A stretch of DNA of 64,000 nt, from positions 14,158,858-14,222,857 of the forward strand of contig CM026423.1 in the NCBI GenBank assembly GCA_014871385.1, written 5' to 3'. The DNA is from Ceratodon purpureus. Its lineage: Eukaryota; Streptophyta; Bryopsida; Pseudoditrichales; Ditrichaceae. Below are positions 25,515 to 37,553 of the stretch, piece by piece. Each line of letters starts with the position of its first letter. Positions within the stretch are counted from its first letter, which is position 1. A program made the translations under genes and the position numbers. The notes beneath the pieces are model-generated. The model was not told the origin of the DNA. It made no database searches and worked only from the letters and a program-made list of their open reading frames with translations.

Positions 25515-27070
25515 ATTCAAACTTTGGTCACTCTTTACTCTGGCTTTTTGTATCTACAAGCTTTAGGTTCAGGAAATTACCGATTGCTGTTAATAGGCAC
25601 CAATAAGGCTTGCTGAGGGCTGTTAGCAGTCGCAGCTTTTTTTTTTTTTTTTTTTTTTTTCCGGAACTTTTTATGTTGGTTTTAGGTTAATCTAATTGGG
25701 ACTTTTTACAACTCCATTGGCATACTATTGATATTCATCACTCGGTTGTGTAGGAGAGGAAAAACTTAGATGCTGAGCTTGGACAGAAGTACATGTTTCG
25801 TTGTTGTCTATGCCTATATCTGTAATCGAGCTCCCTCCAGATAATTTGAGGCTGCCTGTGCCTACAACTTTTTATTACATCGTAATTGGACAGGTATTTA
25901 CCACTTTTACATTGTCCAGGTTTGAGTCTTGATATCGAAGCTCTGATGCCCTCGAACTTATTTTTTGGCATCATGACGCTCGTTTTTGCAAGTGCTTCAG
26001 TAGGATTATTTTCACATTAGCTAGCTAAGAAGACGCACTTGGTAGATCTGGCTGTATTAGAGTTTGATTTGTAATTATTCAAAGGAAGATCAAGGTGGAC
26101 CTTGGTTGTTCACAGTGTTGCAACCATTGAATGTAGATTTTTGGAATAATAAGTGTTCACCATCTAGCTGAGCACCTCAGGCTTGTGTTGCCCAATCATC
26201 AGTGATGGCATGAATGGCTGTCTGAAAGTCAGCTTGAAGCTCATTTATTGTCCATGTTGAGAATTGTGTAGATATTGTGAGCATTGTTATACTTAATCTA
26301 GGAGGTTTTCAATTGTGGTTCTGTTCATGCTTTGCTAAACTCATGGTTTCGGATCAAAAAATGAGTAGTGGCTGAGATTTTCTTTTCTAATAAGATATTA
26401 TATTGATAAGGTTACAGATCGGTCTTTTGAAAACTTTAATCACTGTAGAGGAACTTATTTAGCAATATCATCATACAGTCTACTGAAGCTGAGTAAATTT
26501 ATTTGTTTAGAGATTGTCTTACAATATTCCTATCTACCAAACTTGCTTCTAACAGATAATTTCATTGGTTTTGAGAATGTAAAATTTTGCTCTTAGAATA
26601 ATATGCTGGTTGGAGTTACACCATGCAAACAGTGTCTTTGAAACAGTGAGTTTGGTATAAACCTATGAAATCTATGTCATAAAACTCGATAGAATTGGAA
26701 TGGATGGAAAAATCTAAAATCCTTGTATAATCTTGAGAAATTATTGAATTCTCTACAGTGTTGTAAAATGAACATGACTTTGATAATTTCTTATTGACTT
26801 AATTGTATTGTATGGCTTCAGAAAATATTGTTTGGACCCAACAAAATTCATCTCTTTAAAAAGGATTTGTAATTCAGATTCAAAACCATTTAGAAAAATT
26901 AGATACATATAGAAAATTCTTATAAATGTATAACGTTATTTTTTCAATATTAACCTCTACAGTTCTAAATCTTGATTAGGATAAGTATATAATTCTTTTT
27001 CCACCACAATGTTTAAACATGAAAACATTTAATTGTCTTTATAACAACGTATTATAATGACTAAATGATA
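25515..27070. other. 3' flank of VAL gene and AT-rich intergenic DNA
   Basis: A T run of about 25 bp lies near 25638-25662. The rest has no supported gene or repeat. Confidence 0.4.
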
Positions 27071-27465
27071 CTCCCTCTTTCCCAAAATGATCTTGTTGGC
27101 TTGCATTTCTTGTTCCAAAATGATCTTCATGATGGATGGAATTTATTAGATGATTTTTGAAAATTTGGATGAAATTTGGAATATTTTGGATTCACATTCA
27201 GATAAAATGGATGACTGTTCCAAGGAGAACCAAGGGAGCTAAGGAAATGAGCGGCTACCGGTGCTTCTCAAAAATGGCCCAGAAATCCCACTTTTCAATG
27301 CTCCAAACCTACACTTTTAAAAAGAATCTCAAACTCAAATTTTTAGGAATAAAGGAGGGCACTAAACTCTCCTTCTAACTCAAAAGTGGTTTCAAGATTG
27401 TTATTTTCAGAGCCTTAATCCAGAACGTTTTTTTTAACAAGAAGATCATTTTGGGACGGAGGAAG
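27071..27465. mobile_element. Stowaway-like MITE (395 bp) with TA target duplication
   Basis: The ends are CTCCCTCTTTCCCAAAATGA and the inverted match of CTTCCTCCGTCCCAAAATGA. TA lies immediately outside both ends (27069-27070 and 27466-27467). CTCCCTCYGTCCC ends with TA duplication are the signature of plant Stowaway MITEs (Tc1/mariner superfamily). Confidence 0.8.
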
Positions 27466-28799
27466 TATGATATTTCATAATTTTTAAAATTAGTATAATA
27501 AAGATTAGTATAATTCCAATAATTAAACATTTGGTCAAACTTAATTTTTAAGTTTAATTTAGTTGTAGTAACAAAGGTGGCTATGTTAGAACCTGCAAAA
27601 GACGCGTTAAGGGTTCTCTAGGTCTATGTAATGAGTAATCAAACATGTAAGAGCAAAGTAAACTTTAGAGGTGAGACTTTGAAGTTGAGTAAGAATATAT
27701 CACCACATCTATGATACTATGATTCATCCTTGTCTAAATGAAAGGGTGATCTTCTTCATTCATCTTCTTTTCATTGGATATTAATTTTTAATGTGCTTGT
27801 CTCTTTATTTTTAAAATTCCAAGTATTTTTTTGCAACTAGAAACTTCAAACTAGTAGAGAAACTCGATTAGTTAGGTTTAGCCAACTTAAAATCTAATAA
27901 ATAAAATAAAATTTAATGGATTATTTTTAATAAAAACAAATGAAAAGAAGGCTTTTTGCTCTAGGCAAGTGGTCCATTCACAAAGGTACGGGTTCTGGCA
28001 CAAGTGCTAATTATTAAAATACACTAGTTAAAAAATCTTTATCCACATCTAAATATCTCATATTAATACCTCAAAAAAACAAAGATTGCAATAAAATAAC
28101 ATTCATGTTGCCAAACTAAATAAGATTTTGATGTATAATTCAAAAGTCAAAATTTGTAGTGACTCCCAAGTTTTCTTTGAAGTGCAAAGAAAATGGATGT
28201 TTTTGGTAGAGCATGTCCTATTAGGGCCACTATGGTAAAGGTTATACATGGAAGATTGCCAAATTTTTGTTGTTGGTAGTTCTGTTCAAAACTATTGTGG
28301 CCATATCCTTTGAAGGATATAACTATTATTTATTAGTAGTATTTTATTAGACAATTCAATGAATTATAATCCTCCATGAGATTAAAAAGGATTTTTAAAC
28401 CATGATTTTAATATTAATTCAATAAAGATTGCCGAAATGAACATTGAAGTCATAATTTTTTGTATTTCAAAGTTCACTTTTCTAAAAAGCACCACATAAA
28501 AACTAAGCTTAGAAGAAGCCTCAAGTTTCCATTAATAATCCCTCACGTGACTTTTTCAAATAATTGTGGCATCACCAAAATCTAAGATTTATAGATGCAA
28601 CTAAATAGAGAAGTGCGTTCTTTTTTACTACATTATTTTATTGTAGTTGATTTTTAAAGACTATTAAAATGTTATTAATAATTAATTTTTAGAGATTATA
28701 AATAAGTTTTTGGAGACTATTAATAAGTCTTTTGACACTACAAATAAGTCTTTAGATGATATTAATAAGACCACATTTATTTTATTACAAATGGATTTT
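27466..28799. other. AT-rich intergenic DNA, no feature seen
   Basis: Low-GC sequence with A/T runs. No gene, TIR or tandem structure could be supported. Confidence 0.35.
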
Positions 28800-29720
28800 T
28801 TGTGAGAGCTACTTAGTTTCCGTGACAGCTAGAGTCAAATCGAGAGAGGCCCATGTGTTTAGGTAGGTTATTTAAGAACTAAAATCAAACTGAATCATGG
28901 AAAGTGAAGCTCTTTGTTCCTCTAGCTAGTACTTAGAGTGACAACTAGAATCAACTTGAAGCCATGAAATTTTGTACTAATAGTTAACGTGATTACTATA
29001 ATCAATTTGAATGAAATAAAGTGACACTCTTGTGGTAGCTAGAACCGACTTGAACAAATAAAGCGTAGCCAAGTGTCAATTACAATTGATTAAAATCAAG
29101 TGAAATAAAGCCAAGTGACAATTAGAATCGACCGAAGGCAAGTAAATCAAGTAAAGTGGGGCCATGTGTTTCAGTAGCTTGTAGCTTCTGACGACGTGAA
29201 CCACCCTGAATCAAATAAAGAGGGGCCATCAGTAGCTTGTAGGGGCCATCTGTAGCTTGTAGGGCTGTCTGTAGTTTGTAGGAGTGTCTGTAGCTTCTAG
29301 GGGCTGTCTGTAGCTTGTAGGGGTTGTCTGTAGCTTCTAGCTTCTAACAACCAGAACCACCCAGAATCAATTAAGAGGGGCCATCTATAGCTTGTAGGGG
29401 CCATTTGTAGCTTGTAGTTTCTATAACAGCTAGAACCGCTCAGAATCAAATAAAGTGGGGCCATAAGTTTCTGTAGCTTGTGATCATTGCAACAACTAGA
29501 ATAGACCTGAGTAAAGTACAGTGAGGCTATGTATTTCTGTAAGGGTTTAGTTCCTGCAACAACTAGAACCATCCAAAATCAATTATACTGAGGTCACGCG
29601 GTTTCCTAATCTCCACAACAACCATAATTAAATCAATTAAGGTTGTGTTTTTTTGTAGTCTCTATTACACCTAGAATCAAATAAAACAGGCCCATATTTT
29701 CATGTAACATATAGATTTTC
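28800..29720. repeat. Degenerate tandem array with an inner short-period block
   Basis: A unit of about 65-80 bp recurs many times with heavy divergence. Its theme is an ACAACTAGAA(C/T)C block, an AATCAA(A)TAAA block, then GTGGGGCCAT and TTTCTGTAGCTTGTAG. Between about 29221 and 29343 a sub-unit of roughly 20 bp (GGGCTGTCTGTAGCTTGTAG) is tandemly repeated about six times. No coding frame follows the period. Confidence 0.6.
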
Positions 29721-29860
29721 TACAGCTGTCTTTCCTTTAAAAGCTCTACTGAAATCAAATGACTTTAAATCACTCCACTACATAAGCTATACATATTAAA
29801 TTTTTTAAATCCAAAATCCTTACATCCATAATTCACATCACAAACACTCTTTTCAAAATA

Positions 29861-30265
29861 CTAATCACAAAGCCTTTCAGACCCCCTACTCTCCCTTTTC
29901 TGTTCTTTACACAAAACTACCATTCATCTTTTTTAACAAAACATTAATCTTCTTTCACTAAACAATCATCTATTTCTACTAAACACTAACACTCTATTCA
30001 TAACACTAATTGCAAAGCCTTTCAAGTTGCCTATTCTTCTTCTAATGTCCTTTCTACAAAACCACCATTCATCTTTTTCAACAAACTAATCTTCTTTCGC
30101 TAAACAATCATCTATTTCTACTAAACACTAACACTAATCACAAAGCCTTTTAAACCGCCTATTTGTCCTCTAAAGTCCTTTACACAAAACTACTATTTAT
30201 ACTTTTTAGCAAAATATCAATCTTCTTTCACCAAAAAATCATTTATTTCTACAAAACACTTCGCT
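29861..30265. repeat. Tandem repeat, three copies of 127-145 bp
   Basis: Three copies begin near 29861, 30006 and 30133. Each carries CAAAGCCTTT, then an ACAAAACYACCATTCATCTT-like block, then ATCTTCTTTC and CATCTATTTCTACTAAACAC. The third copy is more diverged. Confidence 0.7.
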
Positions 30266-31177
30266 ATAATAAACCAAACAAAAAAACAATGACTCCCCTA
30301 ATCCATTACCGTAAGACCATAGCAAGTTCGTTTTTAAATAATTCTAAATATAAAAAACAAAAATTCATAAAAATCATAAAAACAAAAAACCAAAAATAAA
30401 ATAAATTATTTTTTTATTACTAAGCCATTTAAGGTCATTTTCACTGAACTTTTTTGCTAAAAAACAAAAACTAACAAATTCATTTTTTAAAAGACGAACC
30501 TTAATTTTTCAAAAAAAATAAATATCCGTTTGTTGAGGACCGAACCCGCTACAGTGTTACGGTAACACCTAAAAAACCATCCCCCAATCTAATCAATCTT
30601 AGAAACCCCAAGTGGATGCCCAATCCTTACTCCAATGTCCCACCCGGAAAGGAAAATGGAAACATCCACAACCCCACCTGAAAAAGAGAGAGAGAGAGCC
30701 TGGTCGAAGACCAACCCAAGGGCAGTGCTTTTGGTGCTTGCTGAACCGCTACGGCGCACCAACGAATGAAACACATCCACGACCCACAGAAACAAAACCC
30801 ACCCGTGTACGTCCCCGTCGCCAGCCCAAACCCCGTCACTAACCAGAAACCCAACATTCTCTACAAAATCGGAACATTCCCACCCCCTAAATCTAGAAAG
30901 GAGCAAAGATTACGCGGGCGTGTCGCAAGCTCGTCGCGAATTGTTCTATTGCCTTCCCTAACGCTGTCTATGGCCGGCGCCCTCGTCGTCGTCGTCGTCG
31001 TTGCAGCTCGCGCGAGCGAGCTTACACAGCCATAGCGTCGAGGAACGGACCCGACCTCCAGTGGCGACGCGCGCTGCCTGCCTGCAGCGTCTCCGTGGCG
31101 CGGCTAAGTTGTGTCTCAGTGGCGGGAGGGGGAAGAGGGAGGAGGAGTTGGAGTGAGGGCGTTCGTTTCTTTCCGCA
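30266..31177. other. Upstream region of the WRC-domain gene
   Basis: The stretch is AT-rich to 30540, C/A-rich and G-poor on the + strand from 30545 to about 30870, and GC-rich from about 30900 to 31177. No TATA box or gene was identified. Confidence 0.35.
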
Positions 31178-33558
31178 ATGAGGATCCGGAAGGGCGTGCG
31201 CTGCGTGCCGCTGGCGGCAACGGATCGTACCTGGTTGATGATGAAGGGGTTTGCGCGCGGGGAGGGGAATGCGTCGCGACGTGAGGATGATGAGGAGGCT
31301 CGTCGTGAAGTCAATCAGCGGGCGGGTGTTCGGGGACCAGTAGTCACAGCAGCAGCGCCTACCAGTCATGGGCCGTCCGGGGAGCTGGTACTGCTGCGTG
31401 TAGTTTGCGGATTGTAGTTGTGGAGGTTTGGAGATGGTGAGGGGGACTAGGAGGGAGGGATTGTGGAGTGTGCATGGGAGTGATGAGGTTGTTGGTGATC
31501 GGGCGGGGGATCGGAGTCGGAGGTGTGTGTTTTGTGTGTGAGTGTTTGTCGAGTTTGAGTTTGCTGCATTGTGCGGAATTAATATTCGCGGGGGCGGATT
31601 TTGGATGTGTTGTGGGAGAGTGTACATGGAGGAGGGAGTGGTGGACGGAATTCATGTTGGAGTGCGGGGGCGGGGAGTCGGTGCTCGGGTGCGGAGTTTT
31701 TACATTGAGTCCATTGGTTTGGCTGCGGGTGAGCGCGAGTCGGACTGACATGACTGGCGGTACATGTTGTGGCAGGCGCTGGCGGGGAACGGCGCGGTGG
31801 TTGCGGGGACGGAGCGGCTAGTAGATGATCGAGCGAGGAGGAGGTAGGCGTCTTCGGTGCAGGAGATCTTGATTTTCCGTCTCGCGACATTGCTGCGACA
31901 TTGCTGGTTTTTCTGCGGTTGTCGCTGCGCAGGCCATGCTTGGCGATTTTATTACTTCTGTAGTCCGCATGGTTCTGTCGCGTTTCAGAGGCGCTAGCGA
32001 TGCCGTTAATGCAGTTGCGACGGACACTTTAGGATGCCTGAGTCTGCGATTTTGTGAACGCAGACCAGTTCGTCTGAAATCAGTGGTTCTGACCTCCGGC
32101 ATTATTGTGTTCCAGGTTGTCAGCTGATAGACGTTCCAGGAAGCGTCCTCTGATCGCCGAAGGTGTTATCTCCATCAGCTCGATCATACAAGCGGGTAAG
32201 TGGATCGTGGCGACGTTTCTAAGTGTGTGCACTATTCATTGCGTAACGAGGCGCGGAAAGTAGTTCCGTTTTTTCCATCTTCGCGATAACGTGTTTTTTG
32301 CGTGTTTTTTTGCGTTTAGCAACAATTTGTCGGGTACGATTAGTGTCGCCCTAGGTTTTGGAGCTTTTGCACCCCAGTGCTTCGTTGACCTAGGTTTCTC
32401 TGAGGAATTTTCCTTTTTAGGGCGCACTTCTTGTACTGGTCCTTGCCATCAGTGAAGGGTTTTAAAAGGCGTGCAGAAGCAAGTTATAACAAGCACTCAC
32501 TGTTTGCATAGCAATGCGAGGGATGCATGCTAGTGAACCAGATCATTTAATCCTTGCCAGTTGTGAATCCAGGCGTAAAGTCTGCGAGGAAGAATATGAC
32601 ATCCTCTCCTGCAAGTGGAGAATCAGTTGTTACCTCAGTTGCATCACGTGGTAAGAGACCCATGGACTGCAACCCTTCCATCGATGAGAAGACCATAGAT
32701 CAACCGAATCTTTTGTTGGAGTCCCTGAAGAAAGTCTGCTCTGCTGCTGAGAACACGGGGCTCACAGCGAGAGAAGCAGTCGCTAAAATCCTCGAGCAAG
32801 GTTTACCGGGTTTGATTGAAGGGGGCGAGAGGCTAATCGTCCAAGTGGCTAAATTATTTCGTAGTTCGCCTGCATTTGCGGAGCGCGAGGAGCGTGGAAG
32901 GTACTATATACAAGAGACATTTCAGGAGCTGATGGGATGGGATGATTTCCAAACGGGAGATGCAAACACTAAGTGTGAAAAGACCGTTCCGAGTAACGCA
33001 GAAATCAAGAACGCGACAGAGGCTAAGACGCAGTTGGCAAAATCGCAGAGCTTTAAAGCAGAGCCTGACTGCGAGACGGAAGAGTTTACGGAAAGAGTTG
33101 GAAGATCTGGAACAGGTCGCTGGGTACTGGCATTGAGAGCCAGGATCCGCCAGAGAAAGCCCATCTCACCGAAAACGAGTCCCTTGCGGGATCCAGATAC
33201 TAAACTTCGGTGCAATCGGGATGACGGGAAAGGATGGAGATGCGTTCGGTATGCGGAATCGGGGTATTCTTTGTGCAACTATCATCGAGAACAGATCCGA
33301 AAGGCTGAAAATCGTCGACGGAAATCAAGGAGTAAGTCAAAGAAGCGGCAGACTCTTACCAAGCCTTTGAGTCCTGTGGTCGCCCCTGTACAGCCTGACA
33401 CCAAACCTTCAAACCCTACATTCGAAGGTGATATGAAGGCTGCTACCGTTCCTGAATCAGGCAAGGCAGTCGAGGCTAATGCGATTGAGTTCGACGCCGA
33501 GATGCCTGATCGGAAGAGTCGCAGATTTATCAAAGCAAAGTCCCTGAAATTACTGTGA
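31178..33558 (+). CDS. WRC-domain nuclear protein
   Basis: The main exon is 32561-33558. It contains a clear WRC motif near its middle, C-x9-C-x10-C-x2-H (CNRDDGKGWRC ... YSLCNYH; Cys/His 252, 262, 273, 276 in the full model), followed by a basic Arg/Lys/Ser stretch likely to be a nuclear signal. Upstream of it an Ala/Leu/Glu-rich helical region (about 85-160) is not recognised. The sequence before 32561 ends in CCTTGCCAG, a good acceptor needing one base of phase. A first exon at 31178-31280 (MRIRKGVRC start; donor GTGAGG) supplies that phase and gives 366 aa. If it is wrong, translation could begin at the ATG at 32596. WRC domains are plant zinc-binding DNA-association modules, best known in growth-regulating factors. 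No QLQ domain is present, so this is not a canonical GRF. Confidence 0.7.
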
Positions 33559-34910
33559 ATCTTCGAGGTCCACTTTCGGAAGTAATTTTGAGATTGATTG
33601 ATGTTGTATTTAAAAGGCCTCATCAGCCATTTTAGTTCATTACTGTACACACGCATTTTTTCCAATAAGCTTTGTTCACGGATGTTGTTAATTAACTATA
33701 AATTTCATTTCGAAATTGTGAATTCGACTCTGTTTCCAGGCTTGCTGTAAATCCATAGCGGAGAGTCTTTGATACGCATCTTGGTAGTTCGAATAATCCA
33801 TTTCATGTCACATCTGCCCGCACATCTAACCTCTTGGTGATCGGATGATTGCACCGGGTCTGTCTCTGCGATCTTATCCTGCAGCGGGCGCGCAATCTGG
33901 AGAATCGTGGAACTTTATTGTACACTTGGGTAGCTTGCGAACTAATTGTGGCAGATCGGTGGCTGCTTCAATTACTATGTTCACTGCGTGGATTAACATT
34001 TAATTTCTTATCAGTATAATTGGATTGGGGATTTGCATGTCTAACGAGGAAAGAGACCACACGAGCACTCTTTAAGGTATTGAATTTCGTTAATGGAAAA
34101 ATCATGACCTCCTGTTTTAGAATTTTGCTTGCACCAGCAACACCATTTTGAAAAACCTGAACCAGTTTGAATCTTATGCTTAGTACGGAAAATTCATTAC
34201 AATTCCTCACGACATAGTAACTAAATTTAATGCGTTCAGACCAACTTATTTCTGTATGAGCATTCGAGGAAGGTGGGTTTCACACCAGTTACCGGCAGGG
34301 GGTTGCAAAGGCAGACTCCAGAGTATCTTCTGGTCTCAAAGTTGTACAAGATCCACCTCTTGCAAGCCAGATGAGTTTTTGTGTGTGAAGCCATAAGCGG
34401 CAGGAAGCGGTAACTTAGTCAATATCCTTTGTGGACACACATGAACCCGATTGAGGATGAAGACAAGAGTGTATACAAAGTAAGGGACAAACTCATTTGT
34501 GCTTTGTTCCCTAGATTATTGCTTTTCCTGGCCCAAAACCATTGGAAGCGTTTTGATTCCAATGGCAAGTTACATCATCTACTTTTTTCTATGAGTGGTG
34601 TGGGGAAAAGCTACTACGTGAGCGGTGAGTTGTAATTGAACGGTAATTTTGATAATTTCTTGTTAAGTGATACACACCCTGTGACCGCGTTATTTTGATG
34701 TAATTTTAATTTTTTTACAAGAGTAATGACGCAATGACGCCTAAATCCATGCGTGCGGGAAAATAATGTGTGCTGTATATACAATATATAACATTGTTAC
34801 AGAAGAGCAAGGGTATTTTCTATGTTGTGAATATCATTGAAAAAAATACACTGTAATGAAGGGTGTGTATGCATAAGGCTTAAAATACACCTTTAAAGAC
34901 ATTGCAATTT
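33559..34910. other. 3' flank of WRC gene and intergenic DNA
   Basis: No gene is supported. A 68-codon open frame at 34429-34635 has no recognisable motif. Confidence 0.35.
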
Positions 34911-35842
34911 AACCCCTAAAGGTTCAAGCCGTTTTTGGGCCTCCAAAACCAGAAATTGTGATTTTTGACAACCTTGTAGAAGTTGAAGTATGATTCTTAA
35001 TTTTTTACCTTTTTGATACATCCAACCGTAAGATCTTAAACCTTGCTACCTGCACTAATACCATGTCAAATTTCAACGGTTGGATCTTTACCATTTGTGA
35101 GATTATAACGTTCAAAGTTTACTGTTTTTTTTTTTTGACTTTGCGCAAAAGACATACTCTAAATGGTGCCAAGGGAGACTTGATTATTGTTACCTCAAAC
35201 AATTTGCTCATATTTTTTTCCACGTAGGTAACTAAGTTGGGCACCTCCATGCAAAATTTTAGAGTCTCATTACACTTTTTTGGCCTTCATGCAAATTATT
35301 TTCGAGAAGAAGGTACAAAAACCACAATCTGGTAAAACTTAAATGACGTGAAATGCTTTTGGTTTTTTAAAAAAGTAAACGATCAATAGTTACTTCCATG
35401 AGTTTTTGAATTTTCGGAAAAAAAAAATTTGAAAAATTCCTAAATCTCAAATTTTGACAAATTTTGAAAGAAAAAATTGTAAAATTACCAAAAACTGTGA
35501 AGGTTGTTTCTGTATTTTTTGGAGGCTGCCCTTGTAAAATTGGTAAGTTTTTTGACTTAGGCCACTTTGGATTTTGAGTAGTGAATTGGTTATGAACACA
35601 TTTCCAAAAAAACAATTCTAAAAAAACCTAATTTTAAACTGCCCGTTTTGGACTTGAAACCTAAAATTTCTAGATGAAGGTTCTAAAAGTGAAATTTGGC
35701 TTTGAAAATTTTACCACATATACTTTGCGGTATAAGGAGCATCCAGTAAAATTCTTAGGCAAAAATATTACTTTTAACCCCTTCATGTAGGCTGCCCGAA
35801 ACAGCTGAGAGCCATTTTGGATTTCCAGAACCTTTAGGGGTT
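34911..35842 (+). mobile_element. TIR element, AACCCCTAAAGGTTC family, copy A
   Basis: This 932-bp element starts with AACCCCTAAAGGTTC and ends with its exact reverse complement. AATTT directly flanks both ends (34906-34910 and 35843-35847), a candidate 5-bp target duplication. Its whole length matches 54963-55889 in opposite orientation. Chance open frames inside both copies even translate to the same FGNFTIFSFKICQNLRF string, showing high identity. No transposase is seen, so it is non-autonomous. Confidence 0.85.
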
Positions 35843-37194
35843 AATTTGTCAAGTTCTGTGACAAAGTATTCAATATGTATTGCCATAAAACTAGCTAGGT
35901 ATCCAAAATATGCTACATTCCCAACACTAAAATATATGCCACAACATATGTATGAAGGATGCAACACGATTGAAAGATTTAAATTTAAAAAATTATTTGC
36001 AGTACATGTATATCCTACGCAACTATCCACAATGGGTGAGCATTGCAAGGAAGAAATGGCATCCAAGAGCAGCATGGCAATGGTTGGGGACCACCGCAAG
36101 TACAAAAGCAACAAGTTAGTGGCGACTTTTATCATAGATTAATCCTACACAAAAACAACAAGATTGGAACTAGGGAATTCTTTTATCAATGCAATGAAAG
36201 ATTCTGATTGCTATTCCAAGAAATGGAAACTCTAATGTTGCCTTCTTTCTCCAAATTGAAGGCACACCTTCTAACCACAAATTGTAGACATCTGCATGTA
36301 GAGACAAGCGATATCCAAACTCAAGGCAAAAATATCTAATCCATTATATCATTTTGCAAAGCAAACCGGAAGAGGGAGGACGCAAAATGTTGTAGGGTAC
36401 CGATGGCACAGATAATGGTAAACTAACACCCATGCATATAATTAGGGGCATCACCACAAGCGACAACGTCCAATTCTAACGAAGATAATGACATTGTCGT
36501 CCCATGGGTAATAACCCCATACATGAGGTCAGAGAGGGAGAAAAAGTAACATTGCTTAGTGGAAATTTGGAACAGAGCCAACAAATTAAATAAACAAGTG
36601 AAAACCATTTACAGAAATATAAATAACAAATTCTTAGAGTGGAAGATGATACTCATTACTACACTTAATACATCAAATCACTTGCCACCATAAGGTCTCT
36701 TCACTACCAAGCAATTTAAATCAATTACTACAAACACGTACATTGTTTATTCAGGTTCTACCGTTCTAGGAATACTAATCATCGATCCAAAACTACTTCA
36801 TTGTCTAATAATAGACAAGAAATAGAAATGACAGTTATAAAAAGAGCGAACATCAATCTCAATCGGATTTCATTTGCAATTGAATAACCATAGACAAAAT
36901 AAAGTATCAAAAAACTGTATGAAATCATTGAAAAATTAATTGACAACAAAAATAAGAGAATAGTAGAAATCCTAAAAATCCAACCTAAGATTTTAATGCT
37001 ATTTTATGCCATCTCGAAGATACTTAGCATATTTTAAAACCTTATTCGAGTGGAAAGGGAGGCACACCTGCTAATACTTTTAGCAAAATTTGTAAGACTG
37101 AAGCAGAAAGCATACAAGTATTAAGAAAAAGATGAATATTAAGAAAACCTTAGATTCAAGGATGAAGAAGATAGATAAATCATGCCGAGTAAAC
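35843..37194. other. Intergenic DNA, no gene seen
   Basis: AT-rich sequence with no supportable coding or repeat structure. Confidence 0.35.
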
Positions 37195-37553
37195 ACATTA
37201 GGGGAAATCTGGGGTCTCTATAAGACCTTTGGGTTTTTCATGTGCCTGAAATTTTGGTGAAACCTATGCACTTTATCTTGCTGGCACGAATGGTGCCATG
37301 AGGTGCCACGAGGTCGCCAACAGTAAATTCTATGGGTCCAACCAATCGCTGCCAGCGCTCGCATGTGCCAAAGCTGTCAGTGCAGTAAATAGTGCCAGCA
37401 ATAATGATGATGCCAACACTGTGGCTTCTGACGCTATCACCGGGCAGGATATCCAGTAATGAGATTACTTGGAGAGAAATGTGTGGGCAACTCGTTCACC
37501 TACTTCGAGCTGTCTTACTAGGCCTTTTGGAGACCCCACATTTCTCCTAATGT
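37195..37553. mobile_element. MITE-like element with about 33-bp imperfect TIRs (359 bp)
   Basis: The left end, ACATTAGGGGAAATCTGGGG then TCTCTATAAGACCT, pairs with the reverse complement of the right end, ACATTAGGAGAAATGTGGGG then TCTCCAAAAGGCCT. The centre is GC-richer than the flanks (CCAGCGCTCGC). No target duplication is obvious. Confidence 0.65.

Noticed and set aside
28800-30265. Tandem arrays considered as a CRISPR array
   Set aside because: Units are adjacent and diverged without unique spacers, and the genome is eukaryotic.
31022-31627. 201-codon minus-strand frame
   Set aside because: It is Pro/Ser/Thr-rich, overlaps the WRC gene's first exon and intron, and its composition follows the strand skew of the region.
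35367-35615. 82-codon frame with a similar frame at 55248-55439
   Set aside because: The similarity is real but results from the two copies of the TIR element. The frames are Phe/Asn-rich, lack motifs and differ in length, so no transposase is implied.
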